Assembly: GCA_003209065.1 (NCBI GenBank)
Contig: QCSX01000017.1
Span: 1-35,868, forward strand
Origin: Prochlorococcus sp. AG-670-N10
Lineage (GTDB): Bacteria > Cyanobacteriota > Cyanobacteriia > PCC-6307 > Cyanobiaceae
Reading direction: 5' to 3'
DNA: 35,868 nucleotides
The position numbers and the translations under genes were made by a program. Shown here piece after piece: positions 18,872 to 27,688 of the stretch (positions are counted from its first letter, which is position 1; every line of letters starts with the position of its first letter). The notes below the pieces were generated by a model that worked only from the letters and a program-made list of their open reading frames with translations, ran no database searches and had not been told where the DNA came from.

Positions 18872-21463
18872 TTAAGGTTCTTCTTCTTTAGAACTTAATT
18901 GATCTGAATCATCGATTTGTTCATGAGGAACTAGTACAACCTCAGATAAATGATCACCTTCATCTAGCCTTTGTAATTTTACTCCTTTAGCAGCTCTTGA
19001 TTGTTGCGAAATTTTATCGGCATTAGTTCTAACGATAACTCCCCTTTCGGTTACAAAAATTAATTCTTCACCTTTTCCAAGAACCTTTAGTCCTACAAGA
19101 GAATCATCTTTAATTTTGAATTTTATAGCTCTTAAACCCATTCCCGCTCGTTTTTGCAATCTAAACTGGGTTACAGGGACTCTCTTGCCTAGACCAAAAG
19201 CGCTAGCTACAAGAACCCAAGGCCCTTTTGAAGAATTACTCTCTATTTCATCACCATTTTCATTATCAAGATTTGCTATTTGATCTACTAGATCCGAAGT
19301 TAAAACATCCATGGAAACAAGTTTATCTCCACCTTTTAAGTTCATAGATTTAACACCTCTCGCGGTTCTGCCAAGAGGTCTTAATTCATTAATATCTAGC
19401 CTGAAATGAATAGTCATTCCTTTTCTTGATCCAATTAATACACTATCTCCTTCTGTTGATAATCTAACCCAGGTTAAGGCATCTCCTTCTTCTAAGTTGA
19501 TTGCTATCAAACCATTTGAACGTATTTTTGAAAAAGCTGATAATGGAGTTCTTTTTATAAATCCAGCTTTTGTTAGCATTAATAAATAAAAAGCATTGTC
19601 GAAAGACTCTACTGAAACAATAGAAGTAATTTGTTCTTCTCTTGGTATAGGGAGTAGTTGAACTGAAGGTGTTCCTTTAGCTGTTCTGCTACTCATAGGG
19701 ACTCGATATGCTGGGAGTGCATAAGCTACTCCTCTGTCACTGAAAAGTAAAAGAGTATCATGATCATTACAACTTATAAATAATTTAACTTCATCATCTT
19801 CCTGAGTTTTTGTACCGGCTTTACCTCTTGATCCCCTACTAGTAGATTCGAATTCACTAACGGGCATCCTTTTTAAATATCCAGCTGAAGTTAGTAAAAC
19901 AACTGATCTCTCATTGGCTATAAGGTCAATATCATCTAAACCCCCACCTAAATTAAGAATTTCAGTTTTCCTTGGAGATGAAAATTTTTCATCTATTTTA
20001 CTAAGCTCTTCAAGAATTATTTCATTTATACGTTCTTTATCGTGCAAAATATTTTTATAATCTGCAATTTTCCTTGTAAGTTCATCATGCTCTGATTTGA
20101 TTTTATCTGCCTCTAAAGCAGTTAATCTTCTTAATTGCATTTGTAGAATAGCATCCGCTTGTATAACAGATAATTCATGATCTTTTTGCAATTGTTCTCT
20201 CGCTGAATTTGTATCTTTTGCTGATCTTATTAAATTAATAATATTATCCATGGACTCTAGAGCCAAAAGAAGTCCTTTGATAATATGGTCTCTTTCTTCT
20301 GCTTTTTTCAATAAGAAAGTTGTTCTTCTTTTAATTGTTTCAATTCTAAAATCTAAAAATACCTCCAACATTTTTCTAAGAGAAAGTGTTGTAGGCTCTC
20401 CGTTTACAAGAGCTAAAATATTTGAACTAAAGTTGTTTTGTAGAGGTGTTAATTTAAATAGATTATTTAAAACAACTTGAGGATAGGCATCTCTCTTTAG
20501 CTCAATCACAATTCTCATTCCGTCCCTATCACTTTCATCTCTAATGTCAGAAATACCCTCTAATTTCTTATCATTTACTAAATCTGCGATTCTTTCTATT
20601 AATGATGCTTTATTTGTTTGAAAGGGAAGCTCAGTTATTATAACAGCATCCTTTTCTGCCCTTCCTGGAGATTTGATTTGTTCAATATCTGCGACACCTC
20701 TCATAGTTATAGACCCTCTACCAGTCTTGAAAGTCTCTTTAATTCCATCTCTACCTAAGATCTGTCCGCCTGTTGGAAAATCTGGCCCTTTAATTAATTC
20801 AAAAAGTTCTTTGTCTTCTATTAAAGGGTTTTTGATTATTGATTTAAGACCATTAATTAATTCTCCCAAATTATGTGGAGGTATATTAGTTGCCATTCCT
20901 ACTGCAATACCTGATGATCCATTTAAAAGGAGCTGAGGTATTCTAGCTGGCAAAACTGTTGGTTCTTGTTGTGATCCATCAAAATTATCGGAAAAATCAA
21001 CAGTCTCAGATTCAATATCCTCAAGTAAACTTTCATCTGTTAGGGATTGAAGACGTGATTCTGTATATCTCATCGCGGCAGGGGGATCATTATCTACTGA
21101 GCCAAAGTTTCCGTGACCATCTATTAGTGGCATTCTCATTGAAAAATCTTGTGCCATTCGAACCAATGCATCGTAAACAGCAGTATCTCCGTGTGGATGA
21201 TACTTACCTAAAACTTCTCCAACAACCCTTGCACATTTTCTGTATGGCCTACCGCTCGTCAAACCAAGCTCATACATTGCGTAAAGAATCCTTCTGTGAA
21301 CTGGTTTTAGCCCATCTCTTGCATCTGGAAGAGCACGACCAACAATTACACTCATCGCATACTCTAAATACGATCGTGACATTTCATTTCTTAAATCAGT
21401 CTGAATGATTCGTTCGTTATTTTCACTCAAACCAGAATCACCGGAATCAACAATATTAGCCAT
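18872..21463 (-). CDS. gyrA: DNA gyrase subunit A
   Basis: The DNA-cleaving subunit of gyrase, acting as A2B2 with GyrB to introduce negative supercoils. The catalytic Tyr is Tyr133 in [10 protein letters not shown], preceded by the winged-helix segment [23 protein letters not shown] (split here by about residue 71). Residues 1-510 form the breakage-reunion domain; 520-840 form the beta-pinwheel C-terminal domain, with repeated blades such as [18 protein letters not shown]. The GyrA box expected at the first blade is not canonical: residues 541-550 read [10 protein letters not shown] rather than QRRGGKG. The acidic tail (EEEP) is short. Length is normal. crtL follows downstream by 25 bases. 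Confidence 0.97.
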   Translation of the reverse strand: MANIVDSGDSGLSENNERIIQTDLRNEMSRSYLEYAMSVIVGRALPDARDGLKPVHRRILYAMYELGLTSGRPYRKCARVVGEVLGKYHPHGDTAVYDALVRMAQDFSMRMPLIDGHGNFGSVDNDPPAAMRYTESRLQSLTDESLLEDIESETVDFSDNFDGSQQEPTVLPARIPQLLLNGSSGIAVGMATNIPPHNLGELINGLKSIIKNPLIEDKELFELIKGPDFPTGGQILGRDGIKETFKTGRGSITMRGVADIEQIKSPGRAEKDAVIITELPFQTNKASLIERIADLVNDKKLEGISDIRDESDRDGMRIVIELKRDAYPQVVLNNLFKLTPLQNNFSSNILALVNGEPTTLSLRKMLEVFLDFRIETIKRRTTFLLKKAEERDHIIKGLLLALESMDNIINLIRSAKDTNSAREQLQKDHELSVIQADAILQMQLRRLTALEADKIKSEHDELTRKIADYKNILHDKERINEIILEELSKIDEKFSSPRKTEILNLGGGLDDIDLIANERSVVLLTSAGYLKRMPVSEFESTSRGSRGKAGTKTQEDDEVKLFISCNDHDTLLLFSDRGVAYALPAYRVPMSSRTAKGTPSVQLLPIPREEQITSIVSVESFDNAFYLLMLTKAGFIKRTPLSAFSKIRSNGLIAINLEEGDALTWVRLSTEGDSVLIGSRKGMTIHFRLDINELRPLGRTARGVKSMNLKGGDKLVSMDVLTSDLVDQIANLDNENGDEIESNSSKGPWVLVASAFGLGKRVPVTQFRLQKRAGMGLRAIKFKIKDDSLVGLKVLGKGEELIFVTERGVIVRTNADKISQQSRAAKGVKLQRLDEGDHLSEVVLVPHEQIDDSDQLSSKEEEP

Positions 21464-21495
21464 ATAAAAAATCTTTATTTAATAATAATCCCTGA

Positions 21496-21525
21496 TTGAC
21501 AGAATGAATAAAATAAAGCTAATAA
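21496..21525 (+). promoter_or_regulatory. probable sigma-70 type promoter for the guaB-like gene
   Basis: A perfect TTGACA (21496-21501) is followed after 18 bases by TAATAA (21520-21525, reading on as TAATAAT). Predicted transcription start is near 21532, giving a leader of about 110 bases to the GTG at 21642. The divergent gyrA promoter must lie in the same 178-base gap. Confidence 0.45.
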
Positions 21526-21641
21526 TTAATTTTCAAATACTCATATTATGCACAAATAATAAAAAAACTCTTTTGTTTTTTTAAAATAATTGGATTATTA
21601 CACCTTTAGTTGTTAACTTAATCAGAATAATTAAAAAAATC

Positions 21642-22805
21642 GTGAATATTGAAATTGGTTTAAACAAAAAAGTTAGAAGAGCTTATGGCATTGATGAAAT
21701 AGCATTAGTGCCTGGAACAAAAACTCTAGATTATGATTTAACCAATCCCTCTTGGTCAATTGGAAATATCGAAAGAGAAATTCCAATTATTGCTAGTGCA
21801 ATGGATAGTGTTGTTGACGTGAATACTGCTGTAGAACTCTCTAAGTTAGGAGCTCTTGGTGTTCTTAATATGGAAGGCATACAAACTAGATATGAAAATC
21901 CAAAAGAAATACTCAGTCAAATTTCATCTGTTGGAAAAAATGAATTTGTTCCTTTAATGCAAAAAATATATAAAGAACCCATTAAAGAAAAACTTATTTT
22001 ACAAAGAATTATCGAAATTAAAGAAAAAGGTGGGATAGCAGCATTAAGTGGAACACCTCAAGCTGCTATTAAATTTAAAGAAATACTTGTGAAATCGAAA
22101 ATAGATTTATTTTTTCTTCAAGGGACGGTTGTTTCAACCAAGCATTTAGGTATAGATGGTAACGATACATTAAATATCAAAAGTTTGTGTCAATCTTTAA
22201 AAGTCCCAGTTGTTGCTGGGAATTGCGTGACTTATGAAGTTGCAGAACTTCTCATGAAATCGGGAGTAGCAGGGCTTATGGTGGGAATTGGCCCTGGTGC
22301 TGCTTGTACTTCCAGAGGAGTATTAGGAATAGGTATCCCCCAAGCAACAGCAATATCTGACTGTAGTTCAGCTAGAGATGATTATTTTCAAGAAACTGGT
22401 CGTTATGTTCCTATAATTGGTGATGGTGGAATTATTACTGGTGGAGATATTTGTAAATGCATTGCTTGTGGAGCTGATGCCGTTATGATTGGCTCCCCAA
22501 TAGCCAAGTCATCAAGTGCCCCTGGCAATGGATTTCATTGGGGGATGGCCACACCAAGCCCTATTTTACCAAGAGGTACAAGGATTGAAGTGGGTTCTAC
22601 AGGTTCTTTAGAAAGAATATTAAAAGGACCAGCAATACTTGATGATGGGACACACAATTTACTCGGAGCTATAAGGACATCAATGAGTACTCTTGGAGCT
22701 AAAAATATTAAAGAAATGCAAAATGTAGACATTGTCATTGCGCCGTCTCTCTTGACTGAGGGTAAGGTATATCAAAAAGCTCAACAGCTTGGAATGGGTA
22801 AATAA
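21642..22805 (+). CDS. guaB: IMP dehydrogenase-family protein without CBS domains (GuaB3-like)
   Basis: A 387-residue single-domain member of the IMP dehydrogenase/GMP reductase family. The TIM barrel begins with ALVPGTKTLDYDLTNPSW and includes PIIASAMDSVV, GIGPGAACTSRG with the catalytic Cys at residue 222, the phosphate-binding IGDGGIITGGDICKCIACGADAVMIGSP, and the ANAR flap region (GSTGSLERILKGP). The CBS pair usually inserted in GuaB (about 100-120 residues) is missing, as in the GuaB3 group common in cyanobacteria and actinobacteria. Activity as IMP dehydrogenase is the usual annotation, but GMP reductase-like activity cannot be excluded. The start is GTG. Yfr1 lies 60 bases downstream. 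Confidence 0.9.
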   Translation: MNIEIGLNKKVRRAYGIDEIALVPGTKTLDYDLTNPSWSIGNIEREIPIIASAMDSVVDVNTAVELSKLGALGVLNMEGIQTRYENPKEILSQISSVGKNEFVPLMQKIYKEPIKEKLILQRIIEIKEKGGIAALSGTPQAAIKFKEILVKSKIDLFFLQGTVVSTKHLGIDGNDTLNIKSLCQSLKVPVVAGNCVTYEVAELLMKSGVAGLMVGIGPGAACTSRGVLGIGIPQATAISDCSSARDDYFQETGRYVPIIGDGGIITGGDICKCIACGADAVMIGSPIAKSSSAPGNGFHWGMATPSPILPRGTRIEVGSTGSLERILKGPAILDDGTHNLLGAIRTSMSTLGAKNIKEMQNVDIVIAPSLLTEGKVYQKAQQLGMGK

Positions 22806-22851
22806 TATAAAATCTTATCTCTTAAAATGTAAAAAATTTCTCATTAGGAGT

Positions 22852-22857
22852 TATTAT
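22852..22857 (+). promoter_or_regulatory. -10 element of the Yfr1 promoter
   Basis: TATTAT ends eight bases before the expected first G of Yfr1 at 22866. No clear -35 hexamer is visible upstream. Confidence 0.4.
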
Positions 22858-22865
22858 TAATTAAT

Positions 22866-22920
22866 GGGGGAAACCCCATACTCCTCACACACTAAATCGC
22901 CCGATTTATCGGGCTTTTTT
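22866..22920 (+). ncRNA. yfr1: Yfr1 small regulatory RNA
   Basis: About 55 bases with the full Yfr1 architecture. A 5' hairpin with a GAAA loop (GGGG/CCCC, 22866-22877) is followed by the invariant unpaired motif ACTCCTCACAC (22880-22890), then a short A-rich link and a terminator hairpin GCCCGA/TCGGGC with a U run. Its place between guaB and trxA is the one known for Yfr1 in Prochlorococcus. Yfr1 is a trans-acting regulator whose single-stranded motif base-pairs with target mRNAs; outer-membrane porin messages are described targets in MED4. Confidence 0.95.
22899..22920 (+). terminator. Rho-independent terminator of Yfr1
   Basis: A six-pair GC-rich stem (GCCCGA/TCGGGC) with a TTTA loop followed directly by six T residues. 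It is the only textbook intrinsic terminator I see in the window and probably also stops read-through from the guaB-like gene. Confidence 0.9.
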
Positions 22921-22928
22921 AAGTCATT

Positions 22929-22956
22929 TTGTTACTTATATGTGTTTATCTGTAAT
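22929..22956 (+). promoter_or_regulatory. possible trxA promoter
   Basis: TTGTTA (22929-22934) and TGTAAT (22951-22956) are spaced by 16 bases, just after the Yfr1 terminator. The match is moderate. A separate trxA promoter is expected because the terminator isolates the gene. Confidence 0.3.
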
Positions 22957-23012
22957 GAAATCATCACTTAAAAGAATAGCCTGCTAAATTTTCTAAAAGG
23001 AATATCTAAATT

Positions 23013-23336
23013 ATGTCATCAGCCCCCGCCGTTACTGATTCTTCATTTGACAAAGAAGTTTTGCAAAGTGATCTGCCAGTCTTAGTTGATTTTTGGGCTC
23101 CATGGTGTGGCCCCTGCAGAATGGTAGCACCAGTGGTTGAGGAGATTTCTAAAGACTTTGAAGGCAAAATTAAAGTATTTAAGTTAAATACAGATGAAAA
23201 TCCAAATGTTGCGAGTCAATACGGAATTAGAAGTATTCCAACCTTAATGATATTTAAAGGTGGTCAAAAAGTTGATACAGTCGTTGGAGCTGTTCCAAAA
23301 GCAACTCTTTCAAGTACCTTATCAAAGCACTTATAA
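23013..23336 (+). CDS. trxA: thioredoxin (m-type)
   Basis: A 107-residue thioredoxin that reduces protein disulfides, in cyanobacteria using electrons from ferredoxin-thioredoxin reductase or NADPH. The active site WCGPC has Cys32 and Cys35. The cis-Pro loop is RSIPTLM and the C-terminal strand carries the usual [15 protein letters not shown] Shine-Dalgarno AAGGA lies 11 bases before the ATG. It is preceded by Yfr1 and followed after nine bases by hisH, so trxA, hisH and rsmD probably share a transcript. Likely targets include redox-controlled enzymes such as the G6PDH/OpcA pair, which is inference. Confidence 0.97.
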   Translation: MSSAPAVTDSSFDKEVLQSDLPVLVDFWAPWCGPCRMVAPVVEEISKDFEGKIKVFKLNTDENPNVASQYGIRSIPTLMIFKGGQKVDTVVGAVPKATLSSTLSKHL

Positions 23337-23345
23337 ATAAAACTA

Positions 23346-23963
23346 TTGTCTAAAATAGGAATCATAGATTATGGGATGGGTAACATTCATTCCGTAATTC
23401 AAGCCTTAGAAAATCTTGAAGAAGAAATAATTTTAATTAAAAATAATCAACAAACAAAGGATTGTAAGGCGTTATTACTTCCTGGTGTAGGTTCATTTGA
23501 TCCTGCAATGAATAATTTAATTAACACAGATTTAATAATTGATATTAAAAATTGGATTAACAGTGGAAAATCATTTTTAGGTATTTGTCTTGGATTGCAA
23601 TTACTTTTTGAATCAAGTGATGAAGGCTCAATTAATGGACTTGGAATAGTGAAAGGTCAAATAAAAAGAATTCCTCAATTACCGGATCAAAGAATTCCGC
23701 ATGTTGGATGGTGTGAACTTCTTCCAACAAGAAAAAATAGTTTATTAAGAAAAGATGAATTAAATAATTGGGTATATTTTGTTCACTCTTATCATGCTGT
23801 ACCTACAAATACAAACGTAATAACTGCGAATGTTAGTTATGGTTCTGAGAAATTAACAGCAATAATAGAGCAAGATAATTTACTGGCTTGCCAGTTTCAT
23901 CCTGAGAAATCTGGGAAAATCGGTGAGAAACTTTTAAGTAGATGGCTTGAAAATATTCAATAA
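23346..23963 (+). CDS. hisH: imidazole glycerol phosphate synthase, glutamine amidotransferase subunit
   Basis: Supplies ammonia from glutamine to HisF for imidazole glycerol phosphate formation in histidine synthesis. It is a 205-residue class I amidotransferase: nucleophile Cys81 in FLGICLGLQLLF, oxyanion-loop region PGVGSFDPAMN, and the His-Glu pair in ACQFHPEKSG. The start is TTG at 23346 (protein begins MSKIGIIDYGMGN), nine bases after trxA. HisF is not in this window. No abnormality. Confidence 0.96.
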   Translation: MSKIGIIDYGMGNIHSVIQALENLEEEIILIKNNQQTKDCKALLLPGVGSFDPAMNNLINTDLIIDIKNWINSGKSFLGICLGLQLLFESSDEGSINGLGIVKGQIKRIPQLPDQRIPHVGWCELLPTRKNSLLRKDELNNWVYFVHSYHAVPTNTNVITANVSYGSEKLTAIIEQDNLLACQFHPEKSGKIGEKLLSRWLENIQ

Positions 23964-23976
23964 TTCTATGTGATAT

Positions 23977-24564
23977 ATGAAAACAAATTTGAGGTTAATT
24001 GGAGGAAGAAGGCTTGAAAGCCCAAATACAATTGACACTAGACCAACTACTTTAATGGTTAGAGAAGCAATTTTTAATATTTTGAAAAACACAGTTGAAA
24101 ATTCTAATTGGTTAGATTTGTTTAGTGGAACGGGAGCTATATCTTGTGAGGCATTTAATCATGGTGCAAAAAAAATAGTTGCAGTTGAAAAAAATAAAAA
24201 CAACTCAAAAATTTGTTTAAAAAATCTATACTCATTGCAAAATATAGATAATAGAAAAAATGATATACAAGTAATTTGCAAAGATGTATTAATTTGGACA
24301 AAACCTAATACGGAGAGAAATATCTCTTCTTCAAATGATCTTAATAAAATAAAATTTGACTTTATCTATCTAGATCCCCCATATAGAGCTAATTACCATC
24401 AATTAGTTTTAAATCAAATATTTAATTGTAATTTTATAAAAAAAGAAACTATAGTCATCTGCGAACATTCAATAGATTTGGATATTAAGAAGAATATTTT
24501 GTGGAAGATTTATGATGTCAGAACTTATGGTCAATCAAAACTGACTTTTTTAATCCATATCTAA
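23977..24564 (+). CDS. rsmD: 16S rRNA (guanine-N2)-methyltransferase RsmD
   Basis: A 195-residue S-adenosylmethionine-dependent methyltransferase expected to methylate G966 of 16S rRNA. The N-terminal [12 protein letters not shown] and [15 protein letters not shown] are RsmD hallmarks. The SAM-binding motif is [20 protein letters not shown] and the catalytic motif is DPPY in [12 protein letters not shown]. It follows hisH by 13 bases. Its final 15 bases overlap the 3' end of petG on the opposite strand. The protein is lysine/asparagine-rich in the middle, as is usual for this genome. Confidence 0.94.
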   Translation: MKTNLRLIGGRRLESPNTIDTRPTTLMVREAIFNILKNTVENSNWLDLFSGTGAISCEAFNHGAKKIVAVEKNKNNSKICLKNLYSLQNIDNRKNDIQVICKDVLIWTKPNTERNISSSNDLNKIKFDFIYLDPPYRANYHQLVLNQIFNCNFIKKETIVICEHSIDLDIKKNILWKIYDVRTYGQSKLTFLIHI

Positions 24565-24669
24565 CATCCCTGAACCTCTCCTATACTGATTCCAAGCGCT
24601 TACAAATAATCCTAGAAGGGTTATTGGAACTAATCCTAAAACTATTCCACATAAAAGAGGTTCAATCAT
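24550..24669 (-). CDS. petG: cytochrome b6f complex subunit 5 (PetG)
   Basis: A 39-residue single-span subunit of the thylakoid cytochrome b6f complex, needed for assembly or stability. Read on the minus strand from ATG at 24669-24667 to TAA at 24552-24550, the peptide begins [20 protein letters not shown] and continues with the membrane span to [10 protein letters not shown], matching PetG closely throughout. Its last 15 bases are antisense to the end of rsmD. It is divergent from cytM, with 54 bases between starts, so the two electron-transport genes share a small regulatory region. It is short enough to be missed by length-limited gene finding. Confidence 0.96.
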   Translation of the reverse strand: MIEPLLCGIVLGLVPITLLGLFVSAWNQYRRGSGMLDMD

Positions 24670-24723
24670 TTTCGGGCGTTATTTCATTTGTTATTCACAA
24701 TTGTTACACAGAGGCAATTTTTT

Positions 24724-25101
24724 GTGACAACATCTTCATCATCTGCAGTAGAAAAAACTTTGAAAATGAAAATCTGGAACCCGTTTTTTATTACTTTTAT
24801 GATTTTCTTAATATTGGGGGTTTTTTTTTATCTTGAAGAGAATAATACATATATTATTAAAACTCTTGAACTCAAAGGATCTGTTAAAGAAGGTGATACT
24901 ATCTTTAAAATGAACTGTGTTGGATGTCATGGTATTACTGCTAGAGGATTAGTTGGACCAGATTTACGTTCAATAACCCGAAGTTTAAATGATACGAAAA
25001 TCATAAAACAAGTTATTGAGGGTCTTACTCCTCCTATGCCAAGTTTTGAAATTGAGCCTCAAAACATGTCTAATTTATTAACTTATTTACATAGCTTGTA
25101 A
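24724..25101 (+). CDS. cytM: membrane-anchored c-type cytochrome, probably CytM
   Basis: A single-heme cytochrome with the heme motif CVGCH (residues 65-69 from this start) and a likely axial Met in TPPMPSFE near the C-terminus. A hydrophobic segment at about residues 20-37 is an uncleaved anchor. Size and layout match cytochrome cM, a minor conserved cyanobacterial cytochrome linked to control of photosynthetic and respiratory electron flow. I prefer the GTG at 24724 because GAGG lies nine bases upstream; an upstream TTG at 24688 would add 12 unlikely residues, and ATG at 24766 would remove 14. The methyltransferase follows after five bases. Confidence 0.87.
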   Translation: MTTSSSSAVEKTLKMKIWNPFFITFMIFLILGVFFYLEENNTYIIKTLELKGSVKEGDTIFKMNCVGCHGITARGLVGPDLRSITRSLNDTKIIKQVIEGLTPPMPSFEIEPQNMSNLLTYLHSL

Positions 25102-25106
25102 TTAAT

Positions 25107-25850
25107 TTGAAGAAAAAAAGTCCTAATTTGAATGTTGTTTTGGTCGAACCAAATGGACCTATAAATGTTGGAAGTATTGCAAGATTATGTTCTAATTTTG
25201 AAGTAAATGAATTAAGGATTGTTTCTCCAAAATGTGATATTTTCTCTTTAGAAACAAAAAAAATGGCTTTAAAAGGTCAAGGATATATCGATAATTGTAA
25301 AATCTTTAGTAATATTGAGCAAGCAATTTCTGATTGTGATTTGGTTCTCGCCACTTGCGGAAGAATTGAATTAAGTAATGATATTGAATGTGAATCTCCT
25401 GAGGATATCTCTAAATGGATGTCATCTTTTGTAGAGATCAATAATTTAGGTATTTTATTTGGAAGAGAGGATAGAGGTTTAAGTAATAATGAATTGCTTT
25501 TTGCGCATAAAATTTTTAATATTAAAACATCTCAAAATTATCCTTCTTTAAACCTGTCTCATGCAGTTTCAATAATTTTGTATGAATTAAATAAATCTTC
25601 AACAAATAAATTAAAAAAAGATTTACAAGTTTTTAATCTTGCATCATCTAAACAAATTTATGAATCTTTTAATGAAATAGAAGAAATGCTTATTAGAACT
25701 GGGTATCTCTTTGAGCACACAGCCTTTTCAAAAATAAGTAAGTTTAAAAAGTTTATTTTAAAAGCAAAGACGTCAAGTCATGAGATGAATGTCTTAAGAG
25801 GAATTGTTCACCAAATTAACTGGTTTTTAAATAATTCAAAAGATAAGTAA
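25107..25850 (+). CDS. TrmH/SpoU-family RNA 2'-O-methyltransferase (TrmJ-like)
   Basis: A 247-residue SPOUT-class methyltransferase. The N-terminal motif VVLVEPNGPINVGSIARL and the central LFGREDRGLSNNE and YPSLNLSHAVSIILYEL are the three conserved SpoU motifs that build the trefoil-knot SAM site. The overall pattern resembles TrmJ, which methylates position 32 of tRNAs, but exact target is inference. The C-terminal extension (after about residue 165) is helical and lysine-rich. The start is TTG at 25107, five bases after cytM, implying co-transcription. The next gene is 262 bases away. Confidence 0.9.
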   Translation: MKKKSPNLNVVLVEPNGPINVGSIARLCSNFEVNELRIVSPKCDIFSLETKKMALKGQGYIDNCKIFSNIEQAISDCDLVLATCGRIELSNDIECESPEDISKWMSSFVEINNLGILFGREDRGLSNNELLFAHKIFNIKTSQNYPSLNLSHAVSIILYELNKSSTNKLKKDLQVFNLASSKQIYESFNEIEEMLIRTGYLFEHTAFSKISKFKKFILKAKTSSHEMNVLRGIVHQINWFLNNSKDK

Positions 25851-25925
25851 ATTTATAAATTTAAATAAAAATCGAAGCAAAGATTTATTTTTAGTTCAAA
25901 CTTTTTTATGACTTTAATCTTGAAT

Positions 25926-25955
25926 TTGTCTCAATGGCCTTTTTTACTGTAATAA
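25926..25955 (+). promoter_or_regulatory. possible promoter in the leader region of chlI
   Basis: TTGTCT (25926-25931) and TAATAA (25950-25955) are 18 bases apart on the plus strand. They lie in a 262-base gap (25851-26112) that shows no RNA gene, terminator or credible ORF. If used, the chlI transcript has a leader of about 150 bases. Confidence 0.3.
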
Positions 25956-26112
25956 ATTTAGAGTCCTAAAAAATAATTTGGAATAAGAATTGAATTTAAT
26001 TATAAATAAGCTCCAATATACTCAAAACTTTCAATTTGATTTGGATATTTACTAATAACATTTTCTGAAGTATCATCTACTGATCATTCGAAAATAAAGT
26101 AAAACTAAAGTT

Positions 26113-27201
26113 GTGAATACTACAAAGAAAAGAAGAGTTTTTCCCTTTACTGCTGTAATTGGTCAAGAAGAAATGAAATTAGCTCTCCTATTAAATGTTA
26201 TAGATCCAAGAATTGGAGGAGTAATGATTATGGGTGACAGAGGAACTGGTAAATCTACTACTATTAGAGCTCTCGCAGACTTGTTACCAGCTATAGATGT
26301 AGTCAAAGATGATCCTTACAATAGTTCACTTATAGATCCTGATTTGCAAAGTAAAGAAGTTTTAGAAAAGATTGTACAAGGAGAAAGTTTGGAGAAAGAT
26401 AAAAAACAAGTACCAATGGTTGATTTGCCATTGGGAGCAACTGAAGATAGACTTTGTGGAACTATTGATATAGAGAAAGCTTTAAGCGAAGGTATTAAAG
26501 CTTTTGAACCAGGCTTATTAGCAAAAGCTAATAGAGGGTTGTTATACGTGGATGAGGTTAATCTCCTTGACGATCATTTAGTTGATGTCCTTTTGGATTC
26601 TGCGGCATCTGGATGGAATACTGTTGAGCGAGAGGGGGTTTCAGTTAGACATCCAGCAAGATTTGTTTTAATTGGCTCTGGTAATCCAGAAGAAGGAGAG
26701 CTTAGGCCTCAGTTATTAGATAGGTTTGGCATGAGCGTTGAGGTTAAGACAGTAAGAGATGCAGAATTAAGAGTTAAAGTTGTTGATCAGCGAACTTCCT
26801 TTGATAATAATCCCGATGAATTTTCAATAAGTGTTGAGAAACAACAAGATGACCTACAGCAAAAGGTTATTAAAGCTCAAGAGTTATTAAATTCGGTTCA
26901 ATTGGATGATGATCTTAGATTAAATATATCCGCTATATGTGGAGAACTTGATGTCGATGGATTAAGAGGGGATATTGTAACTAATCGATCTGCCAGGGCA
27001 ATTGCTGCCTTTGAAGGAAGAACTGAAGTACAAGAAGAAGATATAGCTAGGGTAATTACGTGTTCTTTAAGACATCGATTAAGAAAAGATCCTTTAGAGC
27101 AAGTCGACTCAGGTGAAAGGGTCATTAAAGCTTTCTGTAAAGTATTTGATTTAAATGAAAAAGATGACCTTTCCAAATTTCAACTGACAGCACAAGAATA
27201 A
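26113..27201 (+). CDS. chlI: magnesium chelatase ATPase subunit I
   Basis: The AAA+ motor subunit that, with ChlD and ChlH, inserts Mg2+ into protoporphyrin IX, the branch point to chlorophyll. The Walker A motif GDRGTGKST is at residues 41-49, Walker B is [16 protein letters not shown], sensor 1 is [10 protein letters not shown] and the arginine finger is in [11 protein letters not shown]. The 362-residue length is normal. The start is GTG at 26113 (protein begins [12 protein letters not shown]). It opens a dense run of five genes, with ruvC starting four bases after its stop. ChlD and ChlH are not in this window. Confidence 0.97.
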   Translation: MNTTKKRRVFPFTAVIGQEEMKLALLLNVIDPRIGGVMIMGDRGTGKSTTIRALADLLPAIDVVKDDPYNSSLIDPDLQSKEVLEKIVQGESLEKDKKQVPMVDLPLGATEDRLCGTIDIEKALSEGIKAFEPGLLAKANRGLLYVDEVNLLDDHLVDVLLDSAASGWNTVEREGVSVRHPARFVLIGSGNPEEGELRPQLLDRFGMSVEVKTVRDAELRVKVVDQRTSFDNNPDEFSISVEKQQDDLQQKVIKAQELLNSVQLDDDLRLNISAICGELDVDGLRGDIVTNRSARAIAAFEGRTEVQEEDIARVITCSLRHRLRKDPLEQVDSGERVIKAFCKVFDLNEKDDLSKFQLTAQE

Positions 27202-27205
27202 AAAA

Positions 27206-27679
27206 GTGAGGATTATTGGAATTGACCCTGGATTAGGAAGAGTTGGTTATGGAATTATTGAGATAAAAAATGAAAAGAAGATATTTCTTGATTGTGGTGT
27301 AATTGAAACCAATAAAAATAATAAAGAAGAAGATAGACTTTATGAAATTTTTAATGATCTAAATACAATAATTGATCATTGGAAACCTGATATTGCTGCT
27401 GTAGAGAAGTTTTTCTTTTATAGATCTAGCACTACCATAAGCGTTGTTCAGGCTCGGGGCGTAATCATGATGGTATTTGCTTCAAAGAGTATCAAAGTTA
27501 GTGAATACGCCCCTTCACAAGTCAAACTTACTATTGCAGGCTCTGGTAAAGCATCAAAAAGAGAAGTTATTGACGCGGTAATGTATAACCTAAATTTAGC
27601 CCATGAGCCAAAACCTGATGACTCTGCAGATGCATTAGCTATTGCGTTAACAAAATTAAATGAGGAAGGCTTAAATTAG
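27206..27679 (+). CDS. ruvC: Holliday junction resolvase RuvC
   Basis: Cleaves Holliday junctions at the end of recombination, with RuvAB. The first catalytic Asp is in [16 protein letters not shown] (Asp7), a second acidic residue is in [13 protein letters not shown], and the C-terminal acidic pair is in [13 protein letters not shown]. The 157-residue length is normal. The start is GTG at 27206, four bases after the chlI stop, so it is almost certainly co-transcribed with chlI. MTHFS follows after nine bases. A link between repair and chlorophyll synthesis is not implied; dense unrelated clusters are usual in this genome. Confidence 0.96.
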   Translation: MRIIGIDPGLGRVGYGIIEIKNEKKIFLDCGVIETNKNNKEEDRLYEIFNDLNTIIDHWKPDIAAVEKFFFYRSSTTISVVQARGVIMMVFASKSIKVSEYAPSQVKLTIAGSGKASKREVIDAVMYNLNLAHEPKPDDSADALAIALTKLNEEGLN

Positions 27680-27688
27680 ATTTAAATT

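Noticed and set aside
20959..21408. A 149-codon plus-strand open frame opposite the N-terminal part of gyrA
   Set aside because: It lies wholly inside highly conserved gyrA coding sequence; its composition is an antisense reflection of the gyrA codons and it shows no recognisable domain.
21504..21584. A 26-codon plus-strand frame in the gyrA-guaB gap
   Set aside because: There is no ribosome binding site, and it starts inside the spacer of the best promoter in that gap; the composition is simple AT-rich sequence.
22806..23012. Direct or inverted repeats in the guaB-trxA gap as a CRISPR or mobile remnant
   Set aside because: All of the structure there is explained by the Yfr1 hairpins and terminator; there are no spaced repeats.
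24624..24836. A 70-codon plus-strand frame across petG and the cytM start
   Set aside because: It overlaps petG antisense and cytM in the wrong frame; both of those have clear family identity.
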